Shown here piece after piece: positions 8,969-18,203 of a DNA stretch of 64,000 nucleotides (position 1 is the first letter of the stretch; each line of letters opens with the position of its first letter). The notes beneath the pieces were generated by a model. The model searched no databases, was not told the origin of the DNA, and saw only the letters and a list, made by a program, of their open reading frames with translations. Made by a program: the position numbers and the translations under genes. This DNA comes from GWE2-40-63 sp041664345 (GTDB lineage: Bacteria; Bacteroidota; Bacteroidia; Bacteroidales; SZUA-534), in NCBI GenBank assembly GCA_041664345.1, contig JBAYKX010000009.1, positions 1 through 64,000 on the forward strand, written 5' to 3'.

Positions 8969-9339
8969 TTTACACAAATACCGCCATTGATTACATTGGC
9001 GAAACCATGCCGCAAAGCGGACTGGCTTTTATGGATAATATTATTGACAAGGAATACAGTATTTCGGTTATTAGCCATATTGAGCTTTACGCTTACAGCA
9101 AACTCTCCGAAAAGGACAAGGAAACCCTCGATATCTTTACCGGACAAGCTTCGGTTTTAAATATAAACGATGATATCATTGAGCAAACTATCGAGCTCCG
9201 GAAAACATACAAAACCAAGCTACCCGATGCAATTATTGCCGCTACGGCTTTGGTTTACGGGCTTACATTGATTAGCCATAATACCAAAGATTTTAAAAAT
9301 ATTACAGGAATTAAAGTAGTTGACCCATACAACTTGTGA
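8947..9339 (+). CDS. PIN-domain (VapC-type) toxin, first catalytic Asp replaced
   Basis: A 130-residue PIN protein. PIN RNases use three or four acidic residues. The first, in the usual LIDTN motif, is Tyr here (LIYTN, codon TAC at 8971-8973); the paralogue at 35897 has GAC at the same place. The other acidic positions remain (SHIELYAY, LPDAIIAATAL, SHNTKDF). The protein is otherwise full length, so it is probably an inactive toxin from a single substitution. It overlaps its antitoxin gene, whose start is also damaged. Confidence 0.8.
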   Translation: MATTGYLIYTNTAIDYIGETMPQSGLAFMDNIIDKEYSISVISHIELYAYSKLSEKDKETLDIFTGQASVLNINDDIIEQTIELRKTYKTKLPDAIIAATALVYGLTLISHNTKDFKNITGIKVVDPYNL

Positions 9340-9341
9340 AA

Positions 9342-9487
9342 AATAATTGGAGTTCGAGCCCGTACAGCGGCGTTGGAATACCAGAAGCCTTAAAAATGAT
9401 CGCGTAGGATAACCCAGGAACCTAGGTACATTTAGTATTGTTATCGATGATTCCCTTATTGTTTTTTCGCTTAAAGGGCATTATTGA
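9342..9487 (+). pseudogene. Remnant of a YoeB-type toxin
   Basis: Short pieces in different frames match the intact regions of the YoeB-type toxin at 6081: SPYSGVGIPEALK corresponds to TPYEGIGKPEPLK, a RITQE-like stretch follows, and the end IVFSLKGHY is identical in its last eight residues. The central part (GLTGCWSR) is missing and the frame is broken more than once. No antitoxin gene precedes it. Confidence 0.6.
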
Positions 9488-9510
9488 AATATACCTTAAT
9501 CATTAAAAAA

Positions 9511-9642
9511 ATGGTTGAAATTCAGAGCTTACCCGATGAAGATAAAAACCATATACTTTATACCTTTGACGGGCTACTACAAAACCTTAGAACCAAACAG
9601 GCTTTTGCAAAATTGAATTACTTACCACACGATGCAATTTAA
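9511..9642 (+). pseudogene. C-terminal remnant of an XRE-type regulator
   Basis: Forty-three residues, MVEIQSLPDEDKNHILYTFD and LRTKQAFAKLNYLPHDAI. This is the tail that follows the HTH domain in many Bacteroidota XRE regulators (DKxHILYTxDGLLxxxKTKQAF). The DNA-binding domain is absent. The same tail makes up the plus-strand half of the three fused relics, but here it stands alone and keeps more of its 5' part. It is followed by the palindrome arms (to about 9680). Confidence 0.6.
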
Positions 9643-9705
9643 CGAAGTGATTTCAACGGAAGGTAATTGTGCGGTAGCGGGGTGGTGGGAGGTATATGAA
9701 AAATA

Positions 9706-10098
9706 TTACATCTGTTTTAAATCAAGGTTTTCAATTTCAATAAAATGTTTATCCTTAGTTGCCAATACTAAATTGTGTTGAATACTTGTAGCAGCTATCC
9801 AAAGGTCGTTTTCATGAATTGGCCGACCTTTCATCTTTAAAGCGTTTTTAATTTTACCATAAACCTTTGTCGTTGCTAAATCTATATCAAGGATTGTGCA
9901 TATTTCCACAAATTCGTTGACTTGTTTTAGGTGTTTTGATCGTTGTTGTGATTTTTCAGCACCGAAGTATAATTCCCCAATTGTTATAGCTGATACAATA
10001 GGAGCTTCCAATTGTTTGATTTGCTGACCGATATCTTGATTTCCAGTAAACAAATCAATGATAATGTTTGTATCCAGTAAGTATTTTTTACCACTCAT
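9706..10098 (-). CDS. vapC: VapC-type PIN-domain RNase toxin
   Basis: A complete 130-residue PIN protein. The catalytic acidic residues are visible: Asp in LLDTNIIIDLF, Glu in TIGELYFGAE, Asp in HENDLWIAA, Asp in LVLATKDKHF. VapC toxins cut tRNA or rRNA. The gene overlaps the upstream antitoxin by 11 bp. With higBA it appears to be the only module in the array with both partners intact. Confidence 0.9.
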   Translation of the reverse strand: MSGKKYLLDTNIIIDLFTGNQDIGQQIKQLEAPIVSAITIGELYFGAEKSQQRSKHLKQVNEFVEICTILDIDLATTKVYGKIKNALKMKGRPIHENDLWIAATSIQHNLVLATKDKHFIEIENLDLKQM

Positions 10099-10312
10099 TA
10101 TAATTTATATTTGAGCAACCATTTTCAATATTATTCATAAACTCTGTTCCTTCTTCGATTGACATAATACCAAAAAAATCAGAAAGTTTTCTTTTGGGTG
10201 CTGCGCTTTTCTTTTCCTTAGGTAATAAAGTATCTAATTTATCAATTAGTTTTTCATTTGATAAATGAAGATAGTCTTCAATAAATGCTAATTTTCTCGA
10301 TGCTAAATCCAT
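10088..10312 (-). CDS. Antitoxin partner of the VapC-type toxin
   Basis: A 74-residue protein, MDLASRKLAFIEDYLHLSNE at its start, with a Lys-rich middle (PKEKKSAAPKRK) and an acidic end. It resembles short antitoxins found next to PIN toxins in Bacteroidota rather than a classic VapB AbrB-fold. Function is assigned from size, position and the 11-bp overlap with the toxin. Confidence 0.7.
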   Translation of the reverse strand: MDLASRKLAFIEDYLHLSNEKLIDKLDTLLPKEKKSAAPKRKLSDFFGIMSIEEGTEFMNNIENGCSNINYNEW

Positions 10313-10368
10313 GACAATATTAATTTTAACTCGTACAAATTTAACGATTAATAATTACTTTCTGTTCT

Positions 10369-10692
10369 ATTTCAACGGATGATATTTTTCCAATTCCTTT
10401 TGCAAATCTTGCGGATTATCGGTTCGGCACCTTTTGGTTGAGCTTACAAAGGGGTGGCCCTGCCGTATACTGTACTTCTCGTAAATTGTGGTGTTGCAGC
10501 CAGTTGGTTATTACCTATGCCCGTATTTGCGCCATGCTTTTTAGGTTGGGTTCGTAACGGTTACCATATACTTTATACTCTTGACGAACTATTGCAAAAC
10601 ATTAATACCAAACAGGTTTTTGCTAAATAGAAATACCAACCACACGATGCAACTTAACAAAGTGATTTCACCGTAATCGTGCGGTAGCGGGA
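10369..10692. repeat. Fused recombinase/HTH relic, copy 3
   Basis: Same composite as at 7064 and 8343: minus-strand recombinase end (KYHPLK tail, NLEDLQKELEK-like with changes) joined to plus-strand HTH tail (TIYSxRTIAK-like, out of frame), then CCACACGATGCAAC...ATCGTGCGGTAGCGGG. It lies 57 bp upstream of the vapC antitoxin and ends against the stop of the FISUMP gene. A shorter trace of the palindrome (CCACACAATGCAACC) lies at about 12070. Confidence 0.7.
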
Positions 10693-10697
10693 ATAAC

Positions 10698-11957
10698 CTA
10701 ATCCCGCAAACAGCGAACTGAGGAACCGTCACTCTTGTAGTAACTATCTCTATGGGGGGCAGTGCTGGAATCATTGGTCATGGTACGGTACCAACATTTA
10801 CCATCTAATTCCGCCCCACTCCACCAGCTACCGCCGACTCCAACGCCGCCAAACCTCCCATTGTAACCGCGGTAACCCCCCGGAAGGGCTGTAAAACCGC
10901 TGCTATTGGTGGCTCCGGTATTGGGCCAATTCCATAGAGTGGTGGCTTTCATTTTGCCACCGGCTATGGCTTCACCACCCAGATAATCAACCAAGGTTTG
11001 CCACTCGGCATCGGTGGCTATGTGCCAGCCTAAGGGTGCCAGATTGTCTGTGTTTACGGTGTACCAGTTATACAGTGCACCATATCTGTCTTTGTTGGCA
11101 ATATCGTTACCATACCAGCAGTAACCTGGTGCGGTAAGGCCAAACCATGTTCCGTCGTCGGTTACTAAAGGTATGGCGGTACCATCACGATAATGGGTGG
11201 TTTTTAGGTTCTCAACCATCCAAACCTGCGTACCAATTGTAATGGTGTTGTAAACGTTTTCGTCATAGTCGGTAACAGTATTTGTGGTTAGGGTAGTAAA
11301 ACTCACCTCATTGCCATAAACCGTACCCACGCTGTTGGTGGCATAGGCACGCACGTAATAGGTGCTATTCGGGGTGAGTTCGGCAAGCTCACTTGTAAAG
11401 CTACCTGTGCCGCTTCCATCGGTGGTTTTGCTGTTATTGGTAGTTGGGCCGGCAGTGGCTGCCCAGCATATGCCACGGGCGGTAACGTCATAGCATCCAT
11501 TGGGAGTTATAGTGCCACCACTGGTAGCATTGGTGGCGGTTATGGCTGTTACTGCGGTGGTGGTTAATTTAGGAAAACCGTCGGTTGTAGTAAAATTTAA
11601 TTCATTGCCATAAACCGTACCCACGCTGTTGGTGGCATAAGCTCGAATGTAGTAGGTGGTATTCGGGGTGAGTTTGGTAAGCTGAACCCTCCAAATTGCA
11701 TTACCGGTTCCATCGGTGGTTTTGCTGTTGGCGGTGGTTGGGCCGGTGGTGGTTGCCCAGCATACGCCGTAGGCGGTAATGGCTGCGCCCCCGTCGGAGG
11801 TTATGCTGCCCCCGCAGGTGGCGGTGGTTGCGGTTACGGAGGATACGGCGGATGTTGTTAAGATTGGTTCACTGTTGGGGGTATCGGTTGTTTTTTGGCA
11901 GGTAACAAAAAACAGGGAGGTTGTTAGCAAGGCTAGGTTTAAGAATTTTTGTTTCAT
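10698..11957 (-). CDS. FISUMP-domain lipoprotein with two FN3-like repeats
   Basis: A 419-residue surface lipoprotein. The signal peptide ends in a lipobox-like FVTC (Cys about 20). Two tandem repeats (about 30-125 and 131-222) share SVTATTATCGGSIT / AITATNATSGGTIT starts and YYxRAYATNSVGTVYGNE ends, which is an Ig/FN3-like fold. The last 190 residues are a Fibrobacter succinogenes major paralogous (FISUMP) domain: VYNTITIGTQVWMVENL, GALYNWYTV, GWHIATDAEWQTLVDYLGG and a final YKSDGSSVRCLRD. Binding partner unknown; probably surface exposed. Codon use is GC-richer than the neighbouring TA array. Confidence 0.88.
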   Translation of the reverse strand: MKQKFLNLALLTTSLFFVTCQKTTDTPNSEPILTTSAVSSVTATTATCGGSITSDGGAAITAYGVCWATTTGPTTANSKTTDGTGNAIWRVQLTKLTPNTTYYIRAYATNSVGTVYGNELNFTTTDGFPKLTTTAVTAITATNATSGGTITPNGCYDVTARGICWAATAGPTTNNSKTTDGSGTGSFTSELAELTPNSTYYVRAYATNSVGTVYGNEVSFTTLTTNTVTDYDENVYNTITIGTQVWMVENLKTTHYRDGTAIPLVTDDGTWFGLTAPGYCWYGNDIANKDRYGALYNWYTVNTDNLAPLGWHIATDAEWQTLVDYLGGEAIAGGKMKATTLWNWPNTGATNSSGFTALPGGYRGYNGRFGGVGVGGSWWSGAELDGKCWYRTMTNDSSTAPHRDSYYKSDGSSVRCLRD

Positions 11958-12115
11958 TTTTTTATTTATAATTAATTTTTATTGTTTATTGGTTATGTAT
12001 GATAATGGGTATGGAATTAAATTCCTCGCCATTGTTCTCGCGCATATCCGGATGAGCAGGGCTTTATAACCACACAATGCAACCTCACGGTAGTAGGGAT
12101 TTTTACAGCTTTAAC

Positions 12116-12931
12116 TTAAAACTCTATTTTAACAATTCTAAAACTAAGACTTTGAGGATCATAGAATACTAAACTTTCATTATTAAATGTAAAAAACGGT
12201 GGGTTATCTGAATTCAATTTAATTTCTATCTTGTTTTTTTTCATATTATCAATATTTATAATTACTGCAGGACTCATTGTACCAAATCCAAAAAAATATT
12301 TAAATTCAGGTGAAACTTGATAGTTTATGGCCAAGTTTAATTTCTTGAAGAGAATGTTTTCATAAATATTATTAACATCTGAGTAAAATAAATCATAAGA
12401 TGTGTCTGCTATTGTAGGATCTGTCTCTTTATAAAACACCAAATAATGCCCAATTATCTTATCTACACGACCCTTTAATCCTGTATTAAGTGGATTTTTA
12501 TTATTAATGTCAATTGCAAATATTTGTGAGGCATTTAACTCTCTATCTTTTTCATAATGACTAACATAAAGGGTGTTATTTTCATTACAGAATGCATACC
12601 CATTATAAATTGAAACATCAATAATTACCTCCTTATTTCCTTTTTTGATTATTAAAGTTTTTTTATTTCCTTTTATTAGGTACACTTCAAAATCTTCCTG
12701 AATATCTAGTGGAATATAATTTTCACTTAAAGCTTTTAATATCGTAATTTGTTTATTATCAATTTGATATATAAGTATATCATTTGTAGCTTCATTCCAA
12801 AAAACGGGATTTGTGTTCTTATATCCAATAAATTTTTTATAGCTTTTATTTATATCAGTATTAGATTGTGAAATGCAATTACTAAATGAAGCCAACACAA
12901 AAAAGAATAGTAATGTGAAATTATTTTTCAT
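12116..12931 (-). CDS. Hypothetical secreted protein
   Basis: I do not recognise a family. The preferred start is the ATG at 12931, which gives a signal peptide (MKNNFTLLFFFVLASFSNCI) and 271 residues; a longer frame to 13030 would place the signal peptide internally and overlap the preceding coding sequence. The rest is AT-rich and beta-strand-like with repeated short blocks (NNTLYVSHYEKD, HYLVFYKETD, TFNNESLVFYDP), perhaps a small propeller-like fold. It follows the TANFOR protein's displaced C-terminus by a few bases, so it may be an immunity or partner protein; that is inference. Confidence 0.55.
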   Translation of the reverse strand: MKNNFTLLFFFVLASFSNCISQSNTDINKSYKKFIGYKNTNPVFWNEATNDILIYQIDNKQITILKALSENYIPLDIQEDFEVYLIKGNKKTLIIKKGNKEVIIDVSIYNGYAFCNENNTLYVSHYEKDRELNASQIFAIDINNKNPLNTGLKGRVDKIIGHYLVFYKETDPTIADTSYDLFYSDVNNIYENILFKKLNLAINYQVSPEFKYFFGFGTMSPAVIINIDNMKKNKIEIKLNSDNPPFFTFNNESLVFYDPQSLSFRIVKIEF

Positions 12932-12936
12932 AGCTA

Positions 12937-15900
12937 TTATTTTAAATAAATGTAAAACTTTACCAATTGATGTTTTGCTTTCCCATATGCATAATTTAAT
13001 GATTGAGGAGTTGTTGCATCCTGAGGCCATCTTTTACCTTCACCAGTATCAAAAACATTAGGTAAATCAGCTTTGAGTGGATCATTATCCTCACCATTGA
13101 TATACCAATCCCCATTACAACCTATTTCTGGTAATAAAAAATTAACATGACCTATTCCACCTTCCTTCTTATAAACGGACATAACTAAATAACCTTCCAA
13201 GCATTTTTTAATTGCTTCGTTAAAAGTAATGTTTTTAAATTTTTGTATATCTCCAGTTGTTCCAGAATTTTTGTCGAGAAAATCAGCAATATCATTTGCT
13301 CGACCTTCTCCTTCAACTAATCCACCAAGTGATTTAGGATATAAACCTTATCTCCAGTTATTTTTTCTAAAAATAACCTTGACCCAATATTACATTGTGA
13401 TTCAGTGCCTGGAATATCATCTGCAACGTCCTCTGCATCGTTCTTTATTTCACTAATTTCATATTGTTTAGGCTGATTTGCATTTCCATCACTTTCAGAC
13501 TGTTCAAACAAATACTTTTTCAGTGCGCTAAATTTCTCCTGAACTACTAAAGAATTTGCTTCTACAAAGATCCGTAAAACATGCTTATCTTCAAACTTAA
13601 ATTCAAATCCTCCATTTAGTATTTTCTTTTCCGGGTCAGTCTCATAAGGTGTAACCGTGTACCAAAATTCTGAATATTCTTTTGGATTAATCGTATAATC
13701 CTTATTGGCCTCACCATAAAGACAAACCATTATTTTGTCATATTCAACATCACCTAATTTCAGTTGTGTACCAATTAGTATTTTTTCATTCAAGGATTCT
13801 GGTACCTTACCAATAACTGTTTTGCCCTCATTGTATGCCTTTTTAATTGCTTCAATTTTCTTCAATACATCATCGCAATCATCAAAAATACCTAAACATA
13901 TCATAGATTCCCCTTCCTCATCATCCTGCAAAAACCCTAACATGGATTCGGGGTCATGCACATAGTCCCACTGGTACTTTATCAATCCCCGGTCGTCAGG
14001 GTTGCTGGTGTAATCCATTAGGTTGGTGGTGGCGCCTTGGGGGGCAATGTATTGGTTGTTGGGGCTAAAGGTATGGCGCAGGCGGAATACGCCGTGGCTT
14101 AATTCGTGGGCAATGGTGCGGGTTATTTTTTGTTCGGTGTTGTTGCCACCGGCATTCAGCGGTATAAAACCGTACTGCCGGCTTAGCGGCATGTAACCGG
14201 CCAGGGAGGCATCGTCGCTGGCGGGAACCAAGAACAGGTAACTGGGTTCACTGTTGTAGCTGCCGGCGGCTTTAAGCGCACTGCGCAGCTCTTTCATCTC
14301 GGGGTTATAGGTGCTTATGGCACTGGTTTCGTCGGCGCTGAGCTTACCGTTGTTGTCTATGTCCCAAACTACGCCGGTAAGGCTGGTGGTGGTAATGGTT
14401 ACTTTGGCAACGGCTTGTTTAAATATCTGGTTCAGTTGCATTTGCAGCACCTGTGTACTGTATGGGTATTGTGTACCATTCACGGAAACCAAACATACGT
14501 TTACCGATGTTTCGTCGTACGATGCCACGTTGAGCTGGCCGGCAGTTACCTCTTTTTCTTTGCCGTTAACATCGGTTACTTTATAAAAGCACTCTATTTC
14601 CTGCTCTGTTCCGTTGGCGCCCCCTTGCAGCATTACATAATAGGTGCTGTCGGTGCCTGCCGGGGTAGGGAATATGGGGCCTGTGGGTGTGCGGAATTTA
14701 ACATCGGAGTAATTTCCGGTGGCACCCTGCAAATTAATGGCAGCTTGGGTAACATCGGTTTTATAGCTTGCCACCGATACCCAATCGGCAAAATAGCTGT
14801 TGCGGTGCACCTGGATTTTATTGTATTGCGCATCAAAGGCGGGTATCTGGGGGTTGTGCTTATCGAACCCATAATATTGCATAGTTCCCGCATGGCTAAA
14901 ATTCACGGTAAGCAATTTGTCGTATTCCGGCTTGCCGGCTCCCCCGGTCGATGGGCTTACGCCCGGTGGGTTTTTATATACTTTGCCGTCTTCCACCACA
15001 TATACGTTGTTGCCGGGGTCTTCAACCTGGATGTTGTCGGTTATGGCAACCTCGGTAGTGGTGCCATCGCTTTCATAAATAATGATGGTACTATCGGGGG
15101 TAACTACTACGGAGTCAATCGGGGTATCGGCAATTATCAGGGAATCGGCGGTAAAGTCATCCAAATCGTTGTATCCGTCGTCGTCAGTGCCGTCAGTGCC
15201 GCCGTCAGTGCCATCGGGGCCTTCGCCATTGGCCCAGGTTACTTCTTCGGCCCTTAGGGCAACAATATCACCGCTAAGTACCTGGTTGTTGATGTTTATT
15301 GAAATATCGGTAAATTTACAATATATTTTTATGCCCCAAACCGGAAGAATGGTTTGGCAAAGCCCCGAAAAAACACCGTTTTCGGCTTTATCAACCCGGG
15401 CTATGGTTGATGTAAAACCGCCCGCGTTAATCTGCTGCCCCACTTTCAGGGTGCCCGCTTTGGTGGTGCCGGCAATTACGGGATTTGGCACCACATCGTT
15501 ACAATTATAGCTGGCATTGCCCCCTTCCATGGTAGTAAAACTCCCTATGGTTGAATAGGGGCTCGATATGCCGGTATATTCGTTTCCGCAAATGGCTTTT
15601 ATTTGGTATTCGTATTTTGTTTGGGGCGCCAACTGCTTTACGGTATATGGAGCTTCAGTTGCCTCATAGGAATACCAATCGGTTAACCCGTTGCCATCGT
15701 TTTGGCGGAGATTGATTGCATACGATGAATTTCCATCGCTGGGGGTCCAATCGAACGTGGCGGTAATTCTTGTTACTGAGTTATGATTAATGAAAATGGG
15801 TGTTTTGCACAATTCGCCAAATTTAAAAACCACCGGTTTGCTTAATCCGTTGTTTTTAAACAAATCGCGGTTCTCGGTATCAAAGGCCCTCACTTGGGCT

Positions 15901-16664
15901 ACGTAATATTTACCGGGTTCCAACGTGGGATTGCCGGGGCCATAAATTAAGGTGGTAGTGGGTACCTCGTCGGTAAAAACAGGATTTGTTGACGCCAAAA
16001 CAACGCTGGGATCCACGTCAGCCGAAGGCATCTCGCACAACGTAAAAGCATATTGGGTGGTAAAGGCCGAGTTGGGCGAACCCATATGCAGCGGCATCCA
16101 GCTAAAGAAAACATTTTGGGGTTCGTTGGCGGGTATCCTGGTTTGGTTGGCAGGGGTTATCCATTGGGGGGGTTCGTTCAATACCACCCAGGCAAAAGCC
16201 AGTGCTTGGTTCGATATAACCACTTTGCGGTAATATTCAACCACTTCAACGGAAAAAATATAGTACCCTTCGGGAAGTTTACCGCCGTTAAAAAAACTTG
16301 CGGAACCTTCGCCTTCTACATTTAAATTTTGGGGCAAAAAATAACTGGCCAGGTCGGCGCCGTCAAGCCTCAACGGAACACCGCCATAAATGGTTATAGG
16401 TGCAATGGGCAAATTAGGTTTCAAGGTCAATTTCAATTTGTCGCCAATAACGGTAATTTTAAAAACCACATCGAGTTGGGGCTGCGAGGCATCGGTTAAC
16501 AGAATATTGGCAAATAGGTTGTTGCTACCGGGGGCATAATAGTCGGATAAATAGGTGCTGTACGGAGGCAACAAATACAAATTGACGTGTACCGGATAGG
16601 TTTGGGCAACCCCGCTAACCCAACCGGTAACAACGATGGAGCAAATTAAAATAAACTTTTTCAT
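12937..16664 (-). pseudogene. TANFOR-type secreted protein with zinc peptidase and displaced peptidase-like C-terminus
   Basis: A large exported protein: signal peptide (ending VSGVAQ), an N-terminal region like Bacteroidota TANFOR proteins (YPVHVNLYLLPPYS), FN3-like repeats to about 380, and an Asp-rich linker near 480-510. A zinc-peptidase site follows, with HELSH at about 852 and a Met-turn NLMDY near 881. The main frame stops at 13317 (1115 residues). The next frame continues from there as SLGGLVEGEGRANDIADFLD, then GGIGHVNFLLP, to 12937. One added T at 13343-13345 gives GDKVLYPKSLGG and joins both parts (about 1242 residues). The joined end, CNIGS...GHV, looks like a Cys/His peptidoglycan-hydrolase or toxin domain. 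Disruption may be real or a base-call error. Confidence 0.7.
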
Positions 16665-16708
16665 TCTAAATTTTTTTGGCCATTTATCCTATTTAATAAA
16701 TCCTATTT

Positions 16709-16878
16709 CAATGTCGTTTAGTTAGCGAATTCCCCCCTATAATTACTCACTTCGTTCGTGAGGTCGCTCCGCTTAGTTCCCCATGGGGGATACTTCCGCT
16801 GTGGCATCAGCGCTAGTCCTCCCTTGAGGGAGGTGGCCAAAGGCCGGAGGGTGAAAAAGCTTTAACTTAACGACATTG
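16709..16878. mobile_element. MITE-like element, copy A, with 10-bp target duplication
   Basis: A 170-bp element with terminal inverted repeats CAATGTCGTTTAGTTA / TAACTTAACGACATTG. It is flanked by a perfect 10-bp direct repeat AATCCTATTT (16699-16708 and 16879-16888). The right-hand duplication covers the stop codon of the next gene. The interior holds inverted GGGGGATAC and TCCCTTGAGGGA blocks and no open frame. Related copies lie at 61637 (same orientation) and 46250 (inverted). A duplication of this size suits an IS4-like transposase acting in trans; that is inference. Confidence 0.8.
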
Positions 16879-16882
16879 AATC

Positions 16883-17967
16883 CTATTTTGTGATTATAAG
16901 TTTTTTCACCATTACCTCGTTACCGGCCGTTACACGAATGGTATGAATGCCATCGGCCATATTTGTATTGCTGAAATTGAGGACATAATGCTTATTGCCA
17001 CTGAATTTTTTTACAAATTGCCGGGTTCCCGATAAATGCATTATCTCAATAACCACTTCGTGTTCTATGCTCAAAGTAATTTCGAGGTTAAATGGCCCTG
17101 TGGCAGGTATTGGATAAACCTTTACCTCGCGTATAATATTTACATTGCCGTTTTTTAAAGTACTTTTTGGTTTTTGGTCGGCAGGCAATACCAGCAATTG
17201 TTTATGGGTAACCTCGGTACAAATATCGTTGAAAGTAGTTAAGCCAATTTCAAACAATCCTACCTGGCTGGCCACAATCTCCACTTCATAGTCTTGTTCA
17301 TAAATTAACTCCAATTCCGCCGGAATACTCCAATGGATGGTTTCAGGGATAGGCCACGAAATTTCAATCATTACCAAGGTATCGCCCATATAAGCCTCCG
17401 ATTGCAGCAAGAAGTTTGATTCAATGGTTTCGTTGGAAACATTTACCGTAATGGAATCGGTACCCAGGCAGTTGTTATAGTTTAAAACCTCAACAAAGTA
17501 TTTTCCCGGTTTATTAATTTCAGCCACTTGGCCAAAACTTTCGTACCCTGCCTTGTTGTGCCAATAAAACTTATGGCCGTAATTCCCCGCATCGGCATAA
17601 TAAACCTGATTTGAGCAGATATTGGCCTCGTTATCGAGATTAACCACTACCGGATCGGGATTTAGCAGATAGAAACTGGACTTGATTGAACAAAGATGCT
17701 TATCGAGAACCTCCACAGAATAGTTACCGGCACTTAAACCGCTGGCTGTTGGGGTAGTTTGGCCCTTACTCCATAAATACGAATACGGAGCAGTTCCTCC
17801 AACGGCTTTAATTGAAATTGAACCATTGTTGTAATTGTAGCAAGTAGGGTCGGCTATAGTATCGAGCACGGCAAAAAGAGAATCGGGAGCACCAATTGTA
17901 TCTCTTTCTATGTACTTATCAGCTTTACAAGCCGTTAAACCCTAAAACAGGGCAAATATTTTACCAT
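16883..17967 (-). pseudogene. T9SS-cargo protein with SprB-like repeat, decayed start
   Basis: The open part (17869 down, 328 residues) has a SprB/PKD-like repeat (SIKAVGGTAPYSYLWSKGQT, SAGNYSVEVLDKHLC), Ig-like segments, and a type IX secretion C-terminal domain (VKVYPIPATGPFNLEI ... VMVKKLIITK). Such proteins are normally far longer and start with a signal peptide. Upstream in the same frame a lipoprotein-like signal reads FALF, TAG, GLTACKADKYIERD. An ATG at 17967 (MVK...) is one base out of phase. A missing A and one point mutation would restore MVKIFALF-x-GLTAC. I call it a decayed gene; a short active version from 17869 is less likely. Confidence 0.55.
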
Positions 17968-18203
17968 CTTTTTAATATAGGGTTGCTTTTCTTGTTTAAT
18001 AGTTTTACATTTAACCAAACTAAAAATACCAAATAGCCAATTTTAAAACCAAAACCATTAATAATTAACATTTAGACAACCTGTTTAGCAAGGATAAGGA
18101 TGAATTAAATGAATTCATCAAACACAAGAGCCTTTAATATTAAAAAGTTAAATACTCTGTGGTGTTTTAAACAACTCTTTATACTTCAATCTAAAATGAT
18201 TGT
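17968..18203. other. AT-rich intergenic stretch before the defence island
   Basis: No gene, hairpin or repeat that I can support. The base composition turns strongly AT-rich here and stays so to about 31 kb, which marks the left edge of the island. Confidence 0.5.

Noticed and set aside
6413..10692. A functional integron with integrase and cassettes
   Set aside because: Only the C-terminal ends of a recombinase are present, all carrying stops or changes; no complete integrase or clear attC consensus could be shown.
14415..15257. 280-codon open frame antisense to the TANFOR gene
   Set aside because: It lies wholly inside a clear coding sequence on the other strand, has low-complexity Val/Gly-rich content copied from the opposite strand's repeats, and shows no family motif.
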